Shown: piece by piece, positions 38,548 through 52,311 of the stretch
How positions within the stretch are numbered: the first letter of the stretch is position 1
How the letters are laid out: every line of letters begins with the position of its first letter
NCBI GenBank assembly: GCA_029339505.1
Contig: JAQISU010000155.1
Location: forward strand, 17,812,001-17,876,000
Length of the DNA stretch: 64,000 nucleotides
Origin: Unio delphinus
Taxonomy: Eukaryota; Mollusca; Bivalvia; Unionida; Unionidae
Direction of reading: 5' to 3'
The notes under the pieces: model-generated
Databases searched by the model: none
Told to the model about the DNA's origin: nothing
Seen by the model: the letters and a program-made list of their open reading frames with translations, nothing else
Position numbers and translations under genes: made by a program

Positions 38548-40690
38548 CAGTTTGATTAGTAAGTAAGGGAACGTTATTCATATTCATATTTGATTTGTAA
38601 GAGACAATGAACCATGCTATAGCAAGAGAATGTCTCCATACATTAGGTTATTTCGAAATATTTACAGCAAGAATCAATAATGTTTTTCCCAAATTTGGTG
38701 CAATTCGCCCATTCAAGGTAATGCTATTGGGGGTGCATGACTCTTAATACAAATGTATTTTCTATGAGCTTCAACTATTCTATAACACATTGTCTGTTGC
38801 AGCGTTGGGTTAAAATTGAGAAGTACTTTAAGTGAAAGAATCTATATTTAGGCACGTGACGAAAGTGGATAACGATTTGCGTACTTTCTAAGGTGGAAAT
38901 TATTCCAGATATTTCCAAAAGACATCTTTAGTGTTACGAGCATTTCGTTCGTTTGCTGTAATCACATGTACGTAATTTTTGTTTCTACTCCATAAATAAA
39001 CCCGGTATCTGTCATCATTTTTCCAGAGAAATAGAAAGGAGATTTTCAAACTACTGGTACAGCGAACATTATTTTAGAATCAGGTAGGATAGTAAGAGTG
39101 CACATATACGACCCGATCCAAGTTTTGTCTGTGAGATAATTATGTTTGAACAGTGTTCTTCGAATAACTATGACAATCGGTCAGTGATTAAGACTGATTG
39201 TATACCTTTATCTCAGTTTTGCTTTTTGATCATACTTTTTCATAATAATTTTTTATGGTTTTTTTATATATCACTTTATTTTAACTAAAGGTTTCTTTGA
39301 AAACATAATCCCAGTCTTTGTTTCCGTACTCTGCCTTAATAACACAGCAAAAAATCATATGATTTATCTCGGTATCATATTCCTAGTCGTTATCTGGGAC
39401 AACACATATATGCCGTTTGTGTTAATATCACTTTCACAGACATTGTTTCTTAAATATTAGTGAATTTTGCTATGTGCATACCTTTCTGACGAGTCGAACA
39501 CCAGTATATTACAAGAAAGTCACTGTGACCCACTTTCAAGCTGAATAATAATGTAAATATTGTTACACGCACAAGGGTATTCACTTGACCGAGCGGTGTC
39601 AAAACCCTGGCGCGAGTCAAGCTGGAAGTCATATGTTTTCCCCAAATTTCCAAAGACTTCCATACAACTTGAGTTGTAAAATGGAAAGAAAGACGTGTCT
39701 GCTATAATTAATAATCTTTGCTCTAATCAATTGGCGACCCAGAGGAGACAACTTGCCCAAGAGTCCATTAACCGCACCTTAGCATTGTTTTTCTTCTTTA
39801 TCATCCTATTTCCGTACCGCAAGCCCGTCATGCAATAGAAATTCTACTAGTATTCCCTTACTAACTGGGAAATATTTAACTGCGCGACCCTAGGCCAGTC
39901 AATCCACAGAATTTCCGGCGTATCACGCTCATATACATACGCCCATTTTCCACTATGGACACATAAACGGTACCTACCAAGTTCCAACTTATTGATTCCA
40001 TTATATTTCCCCCATAAATACTGCCATTTCAATCACATCACTTTTATACACCGCGGAATTTTAATATGGACTATGTTACAAAAAGGGACAGTCATTCGGC
40101 TTGTACCCAAATTCACTACTAACGACCCCAGCATGGTTCAAATTCACTAACACTTGGCTCTGTGATGTTTGCTCCTACTAACTGGCTAACTATTTCGGGC
40201 TAGTAATGTTTCCATGGCACCGAAGACCAAATACTCGCACAAATTAAAAACGGGATGCTGTCAAATACACATACTCCAAATTTATTACAATATGTATGTG
40301 TTTATATCAGTTTCTCACTGTTTTGTGCAGAGTCCTGGTATTTTATATTTGTAAACGCTCTGAGGAGTTAAACACCGTGACATCATCAAAAGCAGGTGTC
40401 TGTGACTTATTACATATTTAAGTGCCAATACACACTTGTATGTTATGTCATTGTGTGGAAAATACTGCATATAATCAAAATTCGTTACACCACTTACTTT
40501 ACCATGTACACTTTTTGTGGTTAAATCAGTATTTGGACGCTGTTGAAAACAAATGCAAAACTATTATGCTTGCGTAAATACGTATATGAGATCTTGACGT
40601 ATTCTGACCACCATTTCGATCTTCAGCATATAATATGTATGTAATATTCTCAGTGATATGAAAACAACGAATAGGATAATTAAATATTGC
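38548..40690. other. Non-coding; no recognised gene
   Basis: Minus-strand frames at 39450-39653 and 39847-40032 are short and have no recognised domain. The 39640-40330 stretch is GC-richer than its surroundings and may be a mobile-element fragment, but no termini were found. Confidence 0.4.
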
Positions 40691-40691
40691 T

Positions 40692-40924
<233 letters not shown>

Positions 40925-41329
40925 CGCAGCAAAATCAGTAGTAGTAGTAGAACTGAAAACTATTTAATTTATAATACAACGAACAACAATCTGGAGAAAA
41001 AATACTAATTAAAGAAATCACGTAGGAAAATGAATCGGCTTGAGTCGTAATTAACACCTTACTTTTCTTCAAATCTATTTATGTTAATCCTATCTGAACT
41101 GATCAGCTCTTTTGGATTATTTTAGAAATTAAAAGGCGTTCTCATTGCTCCATCTTACACACCCTTTTATGACACCACCACCAACCAACACCCAGCAATA
41201 GAAAACAATTTACAGATTTAAGTTTGTGATTTTATCATCTTCGTGATTATTACTCGCGATGTTTTAATACCAGTTAGTACTGACATTAATAGTATAGTCG
41301 TAACCCACTGTTTAATTGGCACAACATTG

Positions 41330-41865
41330 TTATAGCTCTTATACATTGTTACAATTGACACAGCACGTATGTTGCATGCGTAATAACTGACACAAAATAT
41401 TATTACTCTTGTATGCTTGACAACTGACACACCCCTATTAGTATTCTTATACACTGTTACAACTGACACATCACGATTATACCTCTTACAGTATTACAAA
41501 TGACACAACACTGTTATAACTCTTACACTTTGCTACAATTAACACAACATTATTATTACTCTTATACACCGTTACAATTGACACAACATTAATATAACTC
41601 TTTAGACACTGAACTCTTAGACACTGTTACAATTGACACAACATTAATATAACTCTTTAGACACTGAACTCTTAGACACTGTTACAATTGACACAACATT
41701 ATTATAGCTCTTAGACTGTTATAATTGACACAACATTATTCTAACTATTAGACACTGTTACAATTGACTCTACTTTATTGTAACTCTTAGACACTGTTAC
41801 AATTGACACAACATTAATATAACTCTTAGACACTGTTACAATTGACACAACAATGCTTTAATGCT
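41330..41865. repeat. ~40-bp minisatellite (acactgttacaattgacaca)
   Basis: About ten diverged units share acactgttacaattgacaca, acattaatataactcttag. One exact duplication (aacattaatataactctttagacactgaactcttag) is visible at 41585-41680. Looser copies extend upstream to about 41270. Confidence 0.85.
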
Positions 41866-42594
41866 GGTGGTTAATTCTTATAATAAGAAATAAGACGTTA
41901 GTGTATAAGAAGAATATTTATTCATTCATAAGATCCAAATAGTGTGTATTCATTTTTCAATTAATCAAACAGAATGGCGGATAATACAAAACATACAGCA
42001 ACATTTGATCATCTATACTGTGCAATATACAACCAAAGCATAGTAAGAAACATAATTGAACGTGCATGCAGATTTAGATCAATGTAAATTACGTAAGCAG
42101 GTTTTATTCCTAAGATAGAAAGAGATATTTACAATTTTCAGGGTACAAATTGGAAGATAAAATCAGAAGGTCTGCAATTTGAATTTATGCTTAAGCATTT
42201 ACCAGTCAAGCATATTTACAAGATATCTGAATATGCGACTATTTCCAAATTCTAGTATTCTGGGATTTCACAAACTATATAAGTATAAACATAAAAACTT
42301 ATTTGGTCTTATATGAAAATATTTCTTTGTACGTTTGGAGTTTAGATCTTTATATAATAAGCATTCAAAAGTACAAAAGGAGCATCTTCAAGGAAGTTAC
42401 AAATAGAACAAAATCTATTCCGAATTGGTGTATACAGTCTCGCCCATCTACCAACTCCAACTTCGAGCCTGTGAGAAGAATCTCTAAATTTAGCAAACGC
42501 AATTCTATATTTCAAGGAATATATGCTTGCAATGTAAAGGTCTGGTCCAAAATTTGTAACATTTACGTAAAATAAGCTTGGATACAGGCCGTAA

Positions 42595-42995
42595 AAAGAC
42601 CCGTCTGAGTTTGGATAAAATTGTCTCACAGCTTCATTTTACACACTGTAACAAATATGTAAATCATCTACCTTGTTATTAACCAATTTTGAATAAAATT
42701 GTCTCATAGCCTTCATTTAACAACTTTAACTAATATGTAAATTATCTAGCCTGTAATTAACCAATTTTTGATAAAATTGTCTCAAAGCCTTCATTTAACA
42801 CACTGTAACAAATATGATAATTATCTACCTTGTAAGTAACCAATTTCGGATAAAATTGCCTCGTAGCCTTCATTTAAGACACTGTAACAAATATGTAAAT
42901 TATCTACCCTGTAATTAACCAATTTTGGATGAAATTGTCTCATAGCCTTCATTTAGCACACTGTAACAAATCAGTTATTTACCCCATAATTAACC
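42595..42995. repeat. ~80-bp tandem repeat, about five copies
   Basis: Each unit contains ttgtctca.agccttcattta, acactgtaacaaatatg, taaattatctacc and tgtaattaaccaatttt in that order. Copies are about 80-90% similar by eye. Confidence 0.88.
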
Positions 42996-43456
42996 GGAAC
43001 TGAATACAAATATAATCTTGACAAAAGTATTTACGTAAATATGTCTGTCTCTGCTTCTATTATGTTAAACCAATATTTCACGATGTAACACAATCAATTC
43101 ACTAACATTGTCCTACGCACTACCTACCCATGCATAAAATCATTTTGTGTTGTCCTTATTATTCTTAATAACATTTTGCAAAAATGTAAGTGTGATCTTA
43201 CAATGCACTTAGCAGGAAAAGGGCTTAAACAGGGTAACAATAATATAAAATAGGTTAGCCTGACAATATAATCATGATATGGGACGTTTTTTTTATTATG
43301 TAAAGGTAATCTTCAAGTATTACTCATGTTTAGCTTGTCCCGCCAATATGATCTGTGCTTCGTTAAAGGAATTACCATAAATCATAGCAAGTCAAAGATA
43401 AAAAAAGATCTTTATAATTTCAGGTTGTTCAATAATTGGCAAACATTTTAACATGT

Positions 43457-46400
43457 TTAGCTCATGTAGGTTTTGACCTTCTGTCGGACCCTTCGGAAGC
43501 AGGTAAAACAGACATATATATGTGGAGAACAATTCTCACACACTGTGTGGTGTTTGCATGGGAGAAACAGCACGTTGCGCTCGTGCTCTCCACATTCCGT
43601 GCACATCATCTTGCGCTTGAGGTTTTCGTTCTCTTTTAAGATTGGCATAGCTGCATCTAAAAAAAAGAATCAAACACCAATGGTTACTATTATATCGATT
43701 TCTGAGGTCGCGAACTATCGAACTATAAAATCTAAATAAACTGAAAATGACTATATATTTTTAGTATTAGGAAAAAGTGGACAAAGCATATCTCAGTAAT
43801 GCAAAAGATTTCATGACATTTATCGCAATATATTTAAAATGTTTTTCTAACTTGAGAGAAAAAAAAGAGTAATGCCGGATCAAAATTTATTGCAAACTTT
43901 ACATTTCCAAGGGGCATAAACGTTGTATCATCTTCTGTATCATTTCAAGTAATCGTTGGTTCGATTAAAGGAGTTTATAATATAGACATTCTGACAGGTT
44001 TCCAATATTAGTTTTAGTTATCCCGGGTGTTTGAACAAAGCGTTTACAATTTAACGGGACTGTACTGCACATATCTTTTTTGTTTTTTGCATGCGATTCT
44101 TTACCTGTTTCATTTCGAGAGGTACTCGTGCGTCTACTGGTGGTGGAGAGAGACTGTCGAGCTTGTTGTGGTACGTTTCCTTCTTCAAACTTGTCCAGTA
44201 TTACAGTCAATATATCCTGGGATCCGAATTCCTTCCTACCTAATATTTTGAAGGTTACATAACTTTTAATGTGTAACAATATAAACACAATTTCGAATGC
44301 ATGCAAAGAGTATATAATAAACCCTTGTCACATTGAATATTCCTATTTCAGTCAAATATACATTTTCATGCGTCATAATCTCTACACGAAAAACATTTCC
44401 TATTACATCTATTTATTTCAAAACCTAGAACATTTGCATTGTTTAACATGCATAATAATTAAGACTAGAATGCTGAGTTTAGAAAAGGAGGTCATTTTAT
44501 AGCACAAGGCAACAAGAACAAAATACATATCCATGTACTTTTACGTGTTCTTTTAAAGTGAGTGTAAATCAGTTTAAAGAAACGACTAGGTATTGATGTT
44601 ACTGCATTGTAATTGCAGTAAGAAGCGTATGAAACATATCAATTATTGAAAATAGTATCGCTCACACTTTTCCATTGAAACTATTTTATGTATTTATTAT
44701 TTTTTAAATTTGTTTATTTATTTATTTACTCCAATGTTACTATGGAATATATTAATGTTACTGCTCAGCAGTAGGACCCCTTATTACGTCTTAATTTGGC
44801 TTCAAGAATGTTTTTTGACAGCGTGTGTCATGCAGTCGTGCGGAATATACAACATAAACGCAAAACTAATCAAACACAATAGAAAACATGAATGACGATG
44901 CGAGTAGCGCTATTCTCGTCAATGGCAACATAGGAGATTGGTTCAGAACCACAAACGGAGTCAGACAGGAGTGCCTTCTCTTGCCCAATCTCTTGAACAT
45001 TTACCTGGAAAATATAGTGTCCCAGTGCCCTGAAACATCATAATGGCAGTATCAGTGATGGAAGCAGAATGATCACCAACCTGCACTTTGCTATGATATC
45101 GATATGTCTAGCAGGAGATAAACAAAAACTCGAAACCTTTGTGAACCGTTTCAGCCAAGCATCACTAATTTATAGGATGGATATCAGCGCTAAAAAGACA
45201 ATGTTAATGACAACCAACCTTAGTGGCATCCAAAAGGAAATAAGAGTGCATGGATATTAGCTGGGCACAGTGACAAGCTTCAGGGATCTTGGATTTATAA
45301 CCTCAGATGAAGCTTCAAAACCTGACATTCCATTATTGCACAGACAATCACTGACTGGCTAGATTGAATCATATTTGAAAGGACAGCAACATTACGCATC
45401 TTTCTAAGATCAAGCTTATGCATTCTTTCATCATGTCCATATTCATGTATGCATGTGAGACACATGCCCAGACAGCAAAACTAGGGAAAATAATTCAAGC
45501 TTAAAAGATAACATATTATCGAAGGATCATGCAAATCTCATGCTTAGACCACGACTCTAAAGAGGAGATGCCCATTAGAATCCAAGGTGCAATTGGACCA
45601 TGTGAAGATCTGCTCACCACCGTGAAGAAACACAAACTAAAATGTTATGGTCACGTCTCACGCTCATCTGGCCTATCAAAAACAATCATACAGGGCCTTG
45701 TGAGAGGAAAGCGACAAAAAGGCAGATAGAAAAATAAATGGGAAGATAACAACAAAGAGTGGACAGGTATTGACATTACAAAGTCCAGGAGAGCATTGAG
45801 AACAGGGTAAAATGGAAATACATAGTCGCACCTTCATCAGTAGCGCTTATACGACCAATCAGATTACGGAATAAATAAAAACCTAATGAATGGAATGTAC
45901 AATATTCAACACAAACAGCTCTACCTTCTTTAAGAAGATCATTGATAGCCTTAACCACGGTTATCTCGGAGAAACCAGTCTGGATGACACTCTGAGCACA
46001 GTCTGCATCTAGCACGCACGGATCTGCTTAAATAACATAAACATATATGTGTATACAAACGCTCATAACTACACACATACATCCGTCTGACAGTTTTGAC
46101 TGATTAAAAAGAAAGAAAAGAGAAATAAATTGAGCCACGTTTAGCAGTGCAACATGAGATACATGTAAAAAGATGCATAAGATAATTTTGTGGAAACCAA
46201 ATTGGAATTTACTGGTATAGAAATTAATAGACTTTCCCCGATATCTTCGGTCCGAATAGAAACTTGTTACCTCAGTTGGACAATATTTATACCCAGACAT
46301 GATTTCATGGTGTTTGTTTTTGTTTCTTGTAGTCATATCATTATAGATGTTGTAAAACACTTGGAGATTCTAATGGTTAAGTGCTATGCAAAGTCCTCAT

Positions 46401-48779
46401 TATTATTATTATTATTATTATTATCATTATTATTATTATTATTATTATTAATAATAATAATACTACCCTGAGTATCATCTAAATTCAGAGCCTGCATATA
46501 TCTTCTTGTCTGTTCCTCGTCATTTACTGGGGGTTGCTCATCCTAAAAAACAAACAGGTTTGGTTTATTACTTTTACTTCTGCTTTACAGCACAGAGGTA
46601 GGTTATATATTACTAAATCCATTGGAGTAAAATGCCTCGTCCAATGGAACGCCACAATAGCCGTGTAAGCTGGCAAAGGCTGGTTCGAGGGTAGGATTCT
46701 AACCTGCATTGCCCCCTTTCGGTCGTGAGCACGGCACACTAACCACAGCCCCAACGTTCTTCTTGCCTCTGTTTAACCGCCTCGTATGACATGCAGTAGA
46801 GTGCAAATAGCCCATTCCATATCTGCAAACAAACATGGGATTGAAATGCGAAGTAACGTACTGTGCAACTAATAGTCGTAAAATACCGGTTTGATCATCG
46901 TCGTTGAAAGAAAGGTATGCAAAGCTATTGATGAATATCAAAAAACGGATATTGAATAAATTGATTTATTCAAGATTAAGTCAGCTCCAAATTGTATAGC
47001 ATGTTTACAATGATTGATCGACGTGATATAGCAAATAACAAAAATATGTAAATGTTTGACTTTTGACTAGCAATGAACCTCGATGGACACAAACTGATAC
47101 CAAACTTTCTTGATGTCATCAGCATGGGATACTCATTTGTAAGATTGTTTGGCAACTTCCTTTAGAACAAGAGAACTATATCAAACATAAAATTGCAATC
47201 ATAAAAGGTACAAGAGCCTTTCAAGGAATATTTCATGTGACTAAATGTTATATCATATAACAGTTATGGGCATTTTGAATGTGTCAAATAAATAATGATA
47301 AGAATATAGTGTCGATATTACTGATTTTTAATGATCATATCCAAACATTAGTATTTGATACAAGCGGGTTATATGACTATATATCTAGAATGGTCACTAC
47401 TGAGTCTACTAGGAGAAAACAAACAATAATCGCTTGTTAGCACAGTGGTGCTCCGATCAACATATGGAACACATGCACAACAAGAATAACTTTACTCTCG
47501 ACCCATAGGAAACATTAATCCTTACACGATTTAAAAGAAAATGATATATGTTAAATAGAAGCAAAGATGGTTCACCTATAATGCATGAATATTGTCAATG
47601 TAGCCTCTTGACATCCAAAAATAATATTATAAGTAAAATTATTATTATCTTTATTTATATTAAATGATTTCTTGTTGATTATTGTGTTAGATGAATAACT
47701 GAGGGTCACAGCAATATACCTCAGCTTCTGATTCCTCGTCCATTTGGCGTACAAGTTGAATAAACTCGTCACCTTTGACATGCCGTAAGTAATCACAGTC
47801 AGGAAACCAACGCGCATGCTCGATCCATGGATCATCTTCCGGTTCCCAGTCTTTTAAGCCTCCATCACAGGAAAAACATCTGACAACATCAGCTTTTCCT
47901 GAAAAAAGGATAATGATGCTCAGTTAATAGATATGAAAATCTTTGGCTGTCATCTGAAAGTTTAAATGTCTTTATAATCCGAAACAGGACGAAAATCTGT
48001 CTGGTATTTAAAACACCAGCAGAATTTCACACGATATTAGATCAAACGTTAAATAGGGACAAGATGTCTTCCTCAGATCCTTGATCAGACTATATCATTT
48101 ATTTAATATATACTAGTTTTCTTGAATACATACATATAACTAGTTTTCTTGAATACATACATATAACATTATGGATATCAAATAAAATTAAATATTTTAT
48201 AAATTTAGATAATGTGGATTATATTATGTTTCAGATTGATGTTTAATTTATTTCATACTTACATTTCATCGTACTGCTGAAAGTACTTGTTAAATAATTT
48301 CGCCAATTACGCTGAGAAGTTTAAGGGTTCAGTGCATAATCTAAAACAATTAAACGTCTACACAACACAGCTGAATTAAAACAGATTGCCTTAACTACTG
48401 AATCCTCAACAGCGCAACTGTTTTGCGTTCGGACGATTATTACAACCGCAGAATAAACGTGATATTTCGGCAATCTTAAAGTAGGTGATGAAGAGTCAGA
48501 TATAATTTAAATTATGCTAATGTAATTATATTATAAATATTGCGGACAAAGAAATTAGTCAAAATTCATGTGCAAACTAAAATACTGCTCAACCTAATGA
48601 GTAGAGTCCGGCGTGCGCTAATTCTCTGGGAGTCTGTGGAAGATGGTTGGGCCAATTCTTGAAGGTACCGAGTCGATTGCTGAAGGTCTGGTAATGCGGA
48701 CTCCTAATACGGCTTCCAGCTGGAAGGCAAAAGCTGTCCATCATGAAGTTAGTACACGAAGGTAAAGAAGCCACATCAC
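43457..48779 (-). CDS. Baculoviral IAP repeat protein (BIR - UBA - RING)
   Basis: Six minus-strand exons with GT-AG sites and matching phases are 48779-48594, 47898-47720, 46542-46467, 46026-45925, 44239-44105 and 43656-43457 (stop TAA). Exons 1-2 form one BIR domain: TFKNWP, AGLYSLG, then zinc ligands in CFSC and EHARWFPDC. The DDPWIEH context is that of a type II (groove-bearing, caspase or IBM-binding) BIR. Exons 4-5 form a UBA-like domain ([13 protein letters not shown]... LLKEGRKEF... DILTVIL) for binding ubiquitin chains. The last exon is a complete C-terminal RING, CTEC-x11-CKH-x3-CENC-x6-CFTC, ending KTYMS like vertebrate IAPs. The product is expected to be a cytoplasmic E3 ubiquitin ligase restraining cell death or acting in immune signalling. 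The 5' end is unresolved: the first exon here opens on an acceptor, and a possible upstream exon lies at 54033-54507. A single BIR resembles BIRC7-type proteins, but orthology is not assigned. Confidence 0.88.
44890..45850 (+). pseudogene. Non-LTR retrotransposon ORF2 fragment in an IAP intron
   Basis: Starting near 44900 the plus strand reads a reverse-transcriptase piece ([14 protein letters not shown], where GVRQGC is usual) and then, with several stops and frame changes, the conserved 3' region [20 protein letters not shown] and QKGR.KNKWEDN. The end matches the remnant at 4020-4180. It lies antisense to the IAP gene, inside the intron between the two UBA-coding exons. Multiple breaks show it is long dead. 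The clade was not resolved. Confidence 0.72.
46336..46462 (+). mobile_element. SINE-like 3' tail with (ATT)n, antisense in an IAP intron
   Basis: tgtaaaacacttggagattc, then taagtgctatgcaaagtcctc, then (att)n and (aat)n. It resembles 17832-17922. The trinucleotide tail ends about 5 bases from the coding edge of the 76-bp IAP exon (46467 on the minus strand), so the intron side of that donor site is built from the tail. Confidence 0.65.
46560..46770 (-). mobile_element. Possible tRNA-derived SINE (family C)
   Basis: On the minus strand, gctgtggttagtgtgccgtgc resembles box A and ggttagaatcctaccc resembles a mutated box B. The body continues toward 46560. It lies in the IAP intron just upstream of the 76-bp exon. 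No target duplication was identified. Confidence 0.5.
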
Positions 48780-48827
48780 CTGCAAACGTTACCATAAATC
48801 TCAGCAAACTAGTGTGTCCTCGCATTT

Positions 48828-50044
48828 TTCATGTCTATCTTCATTCAATCTAACCGTCTCAGCACCCATCCCCTCGAGAACTTGTGTTAAAATTCTAAGA
48901 TCTTAGATGATACATTTCATATCATTGAAATCAGCAATAAGCTTGCACGTTTCTATTTCAAGCAGCAAAAGAGGAGCTATTGCAAATAAGGCAGGAACCG
49001 TTAGCAAGAAGAATCATCTTTCTCCTCAGTTGCTAACAAAAGAGTGCAGGGGCAATAGCGGAAAATGTAATCATATAGACACTTAGACCATTATCTTTTC
49101 ATATATAATCAACTGGTTCAACACCTCAAATATTTCGGGCGACTACTTAATGTGCGCTCGAATGAAGAGCACCAGTGTAGAGTGATAAATACACTTTAAT
49201 CTATAAAATAAGTTTCTTTTTAAGTATTTAAACAGACCCATGGTAGGTAGCTGCTACAGAAATTAGAGTTTGTAAAAACATATACTCATATACAAACACA
49301 TGCCTCTGTAACAACATTAGTTTGGATTTCTTTTTTTTTATATTTTTGACGACACATAATACACTAATTAAACATAGTGTATGTTTACCATGCAAACATG
49401 CTGTGGGATAATTTTTAACTATCAGAAACCTTTGAATTTTAAGAAAGGATTCTCAAGCTTAGTTCAAACCAGACGTATCCATACATCATCATACACCAAT
49501 ATGATGCAATTAGAGCAAACTGCTGTGTGGCAAAAGGGTCATAACTCCAAATAAGTTTGCCAGTAAACATTGAAAATCAAATGATTACTTTCACTAGGTG
49601 TTAATAATGCAAAGGCTCACAAAAAGTTTGATCTTAATCTCTCATATCACTAAAACATAATTACTTGGAAACTGAAAGGCATACATAAGTTAACCTAGAG
49701 CATTTTTCATGAGAGGAAACGAATTTAAAAGCTAATGTCCTATATTCAATCTGGAGCATAACTCATTCAAAGAGTGTGTTCCAAGAAAACATAACTCATT
49801 CAAAGAGTGTGTTCCAATTATTTTAACTACAATTATGTATGCATGTATGTTAAGCACGTTTAGTGTTCATCGATCACCATGGGTCTACATAAGTCTAATG
49901 ATCCACTGTTCTCAAACTTGGTCGAATAAATGTTTTTTGTGTGTGTGGCGAGTTTCACAGTATATAAACACGCGTTTGCTTCAGTTACACTACAAAAGTG
50001 TTTTATAAAAACATACTTCTGAGCAGATATATTTCAATAATACG
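48828..50044. other. Non-coding stretch upstream of the BIR exon
   Basis: No gene is recognised. A short tandem duplication (cataactcattcaaagagtgtg twice) lies at about 49758-49817. If the exon at 54033-54507 belongs to the IAP gene, this is intronic. Confidence 0.4.
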
Positions 50045-51151
50045 AATAATATATGTGCAATATTTTCACCACTCTCTCTATAACATATGTGCAATATTTA
50101 CACCACTCTATCTATAATATATGTGCAATATTTTCACAACTCTATCTATAACATATGTACAATATTCACACCACTCTATCTATAATATATGTGCAATATT
50201 TACAACACTTTATAATATATGTGCAATATTTACACCACTCTATCTATAATATATGTGCAATATTTACACCACTTTATAATATATGTGCAATATTTTCACC
50301 ACTCTAACTATAATATATGTGCAATATTTACACCACTCTATCTATAATATATGTGCACTATTTACACCACTCTATAATATATGTGCAATATTTTCACGAC
50401 TCTATCCATAATAAATGTTCAATTTTTACACCACTCTATAATATATGTGCAACATTTAAACCACTCTATCGATAATATATGTACAATATTTTCACCACTC
50501 TATTTATATGTGAAATACTTTCACCACTCCATCTATAATATATGTGCAATAATTACACCCCTCTATAATATATGTGCAATATTTACACCACTCTATCTAT
50601 AATATATGTGCAATATTTTCACCACTCAAACTATAATATATGTGCAATATTTACACCACTCTATCTATAACATGTGTGCAATATTTTCACCACTCTATAA
50701 TATATGTGCAATATTGTCACCACTCTGTCTATAATATAAGTGTAATATATTTTCACCACTCTATCTATATGTGCAATATATAAACCACTCTATCTATAAT
50801 ATATGTGTAATATTTACACCACTCTATAATATATGTGCAATATTTACACCACTCTATCTATAATATATGTGCAATATTTACACCACTCTATAATATATGT
50901 GCTATATTTACAACACTCTATCTATAATATATGTGCAATATTTTCACCACTCTATAATATATGTGCAATATTTACACCACTCTATCGATAATATATGTGC
51001 AATATTTACACCACTCTCTCTATAATATATGTGCAATATTTTCACCACTCTATCTATAATATATGTGCAATATTTACACCACTCTATAATATATATGCAA
51101 TATTATCACCACTCTATCTATATGTGCAATATATAAACCACTCTATCTATA
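50045..51151. repeat. 30/34-bp satellite, block 1
   Basis: Tandem units of ctctatctataatatatgtg caatatttacacca (34 bp, written in two parts) are mixed with a 30-bp form lacking one ctat. Frequent variants are tttcaccac and atctatatgtg. Block 2 continues after the solo LTR. Confidence 0.95.
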
Positions 51152-52311
51152 TGTAACGTGGTGCTGGCGGGTTATCAAAGTGTTATTAGGACAATATTGC
51201 ACAAGGCCTGGTCAGAGGTATTGCGCAACTTGGAAAACAACATTTGAAGACCGCCTCCCACTAATTGGCGTTATCTAGAAGATGATCGCTACGGTATAAT
51301 CTGCCCGGTCAGTGAATATAATAATCTGAGATGGTACTTTGAACAAGACAATACACGAGCCCCCGTAAAGATAAAATATGAATTTAATCAAAAATACAAT
51401 TAAGAAAAGAATGACACTGTGAATTACAATTTCTCTCTTTCTGAATACACTTAGTTCAGAAATACATAGACTGAAGCTTTAAAATAATGGATACATTCAT
51501 ACGAATCCAAACACTAATGAAAATAAATGAAGTTAGCCGTTAATACTGAGAGTAAATTTCATCAAGGAATTGAATGTTCATTTAAAATTGGACTGTTGGG
51601 TGATTCAAAATGACCTTGTTCGACGACTGGTTCTTTTTTCTTCTCTTCTGTATTCGTCTTGACTTGCTTGCCCTTTTGTTGTAAGCGAGATTACACAACT
51701 CTGTCTTCCAACTTCTTTTCCGTCTCTGAATTTCGACACCCTCGCTCTTTCTTTAAATAAACTATTTTTCCTTGTGTTTCTGACGTGCTTCTACCGTTTG
51801 ATTTTCCCGGCGGACTTTCCTGAGCTTATTATTACGAAGGCACTGCTGTACAATTACCCCCGGAGCCTTTATTCCGGAATTAATGATATTAGTTCAACAC
51901 TGCTTTCTTGCAAAGCGCCTTCCAGAAGACTGATTTAAACTTATTAGCTCAGAGAATATATTTCCCAATTCTGGGTTTCGACCCAACCCTCTGTCCGGTA
52001 CATTTGACCAATCGGCATAAACGCTATTTTTGCAGACCTTTTGAAAACCGTCTGTCAAGATGCCAAAAATTCCACTTAGGATCGAAATGTCGCCTTATCA
52101 TTTGTCTCAATCATTTTTGAAAGCTCTACGTGAGTAATCCCATAATCTTACGTGTCAAACACTCAGTCCGTTTTCACTTTAATTATTGTACCAAGTCTGA
52201 CCGAGGTAAGAAACATTCTTTTCGTTCCCACTCTACTGCAAGACAGTTGATTGTCGGCTAGCCTACGAATTAATTACTGGATGTCACTGACGAAACATTT
52301 GGCACTTGACA
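51152..52311. mobile_element. Solo LTR (1160 bp) inserted in the satellite
   Basis: A non-repetitive 1160-bp segment begins TGTAACGTGG and ends CACTTGACA. It is flanked by a perfect 5-bp duplication, ctata, at 51147-51151 and 52312-52316. Removing the segment and one ctata restores an uninterrupted satellite unit. TG...CA ends, a 5-bp duplication and no coding capacity indicate a solo LTR of a Ty3/gypsy-, BEL- or ERV-like element. Strand is unclear, since AATAAA-type signals occur on both strands. Confidence 0.85.

Noticed and set aside
43436..43739. Plus-strand frames over the RING exon
   Set aside because: Shadows of the minus-strand RING exon, which has all its zinc ligands and matching splice phase.
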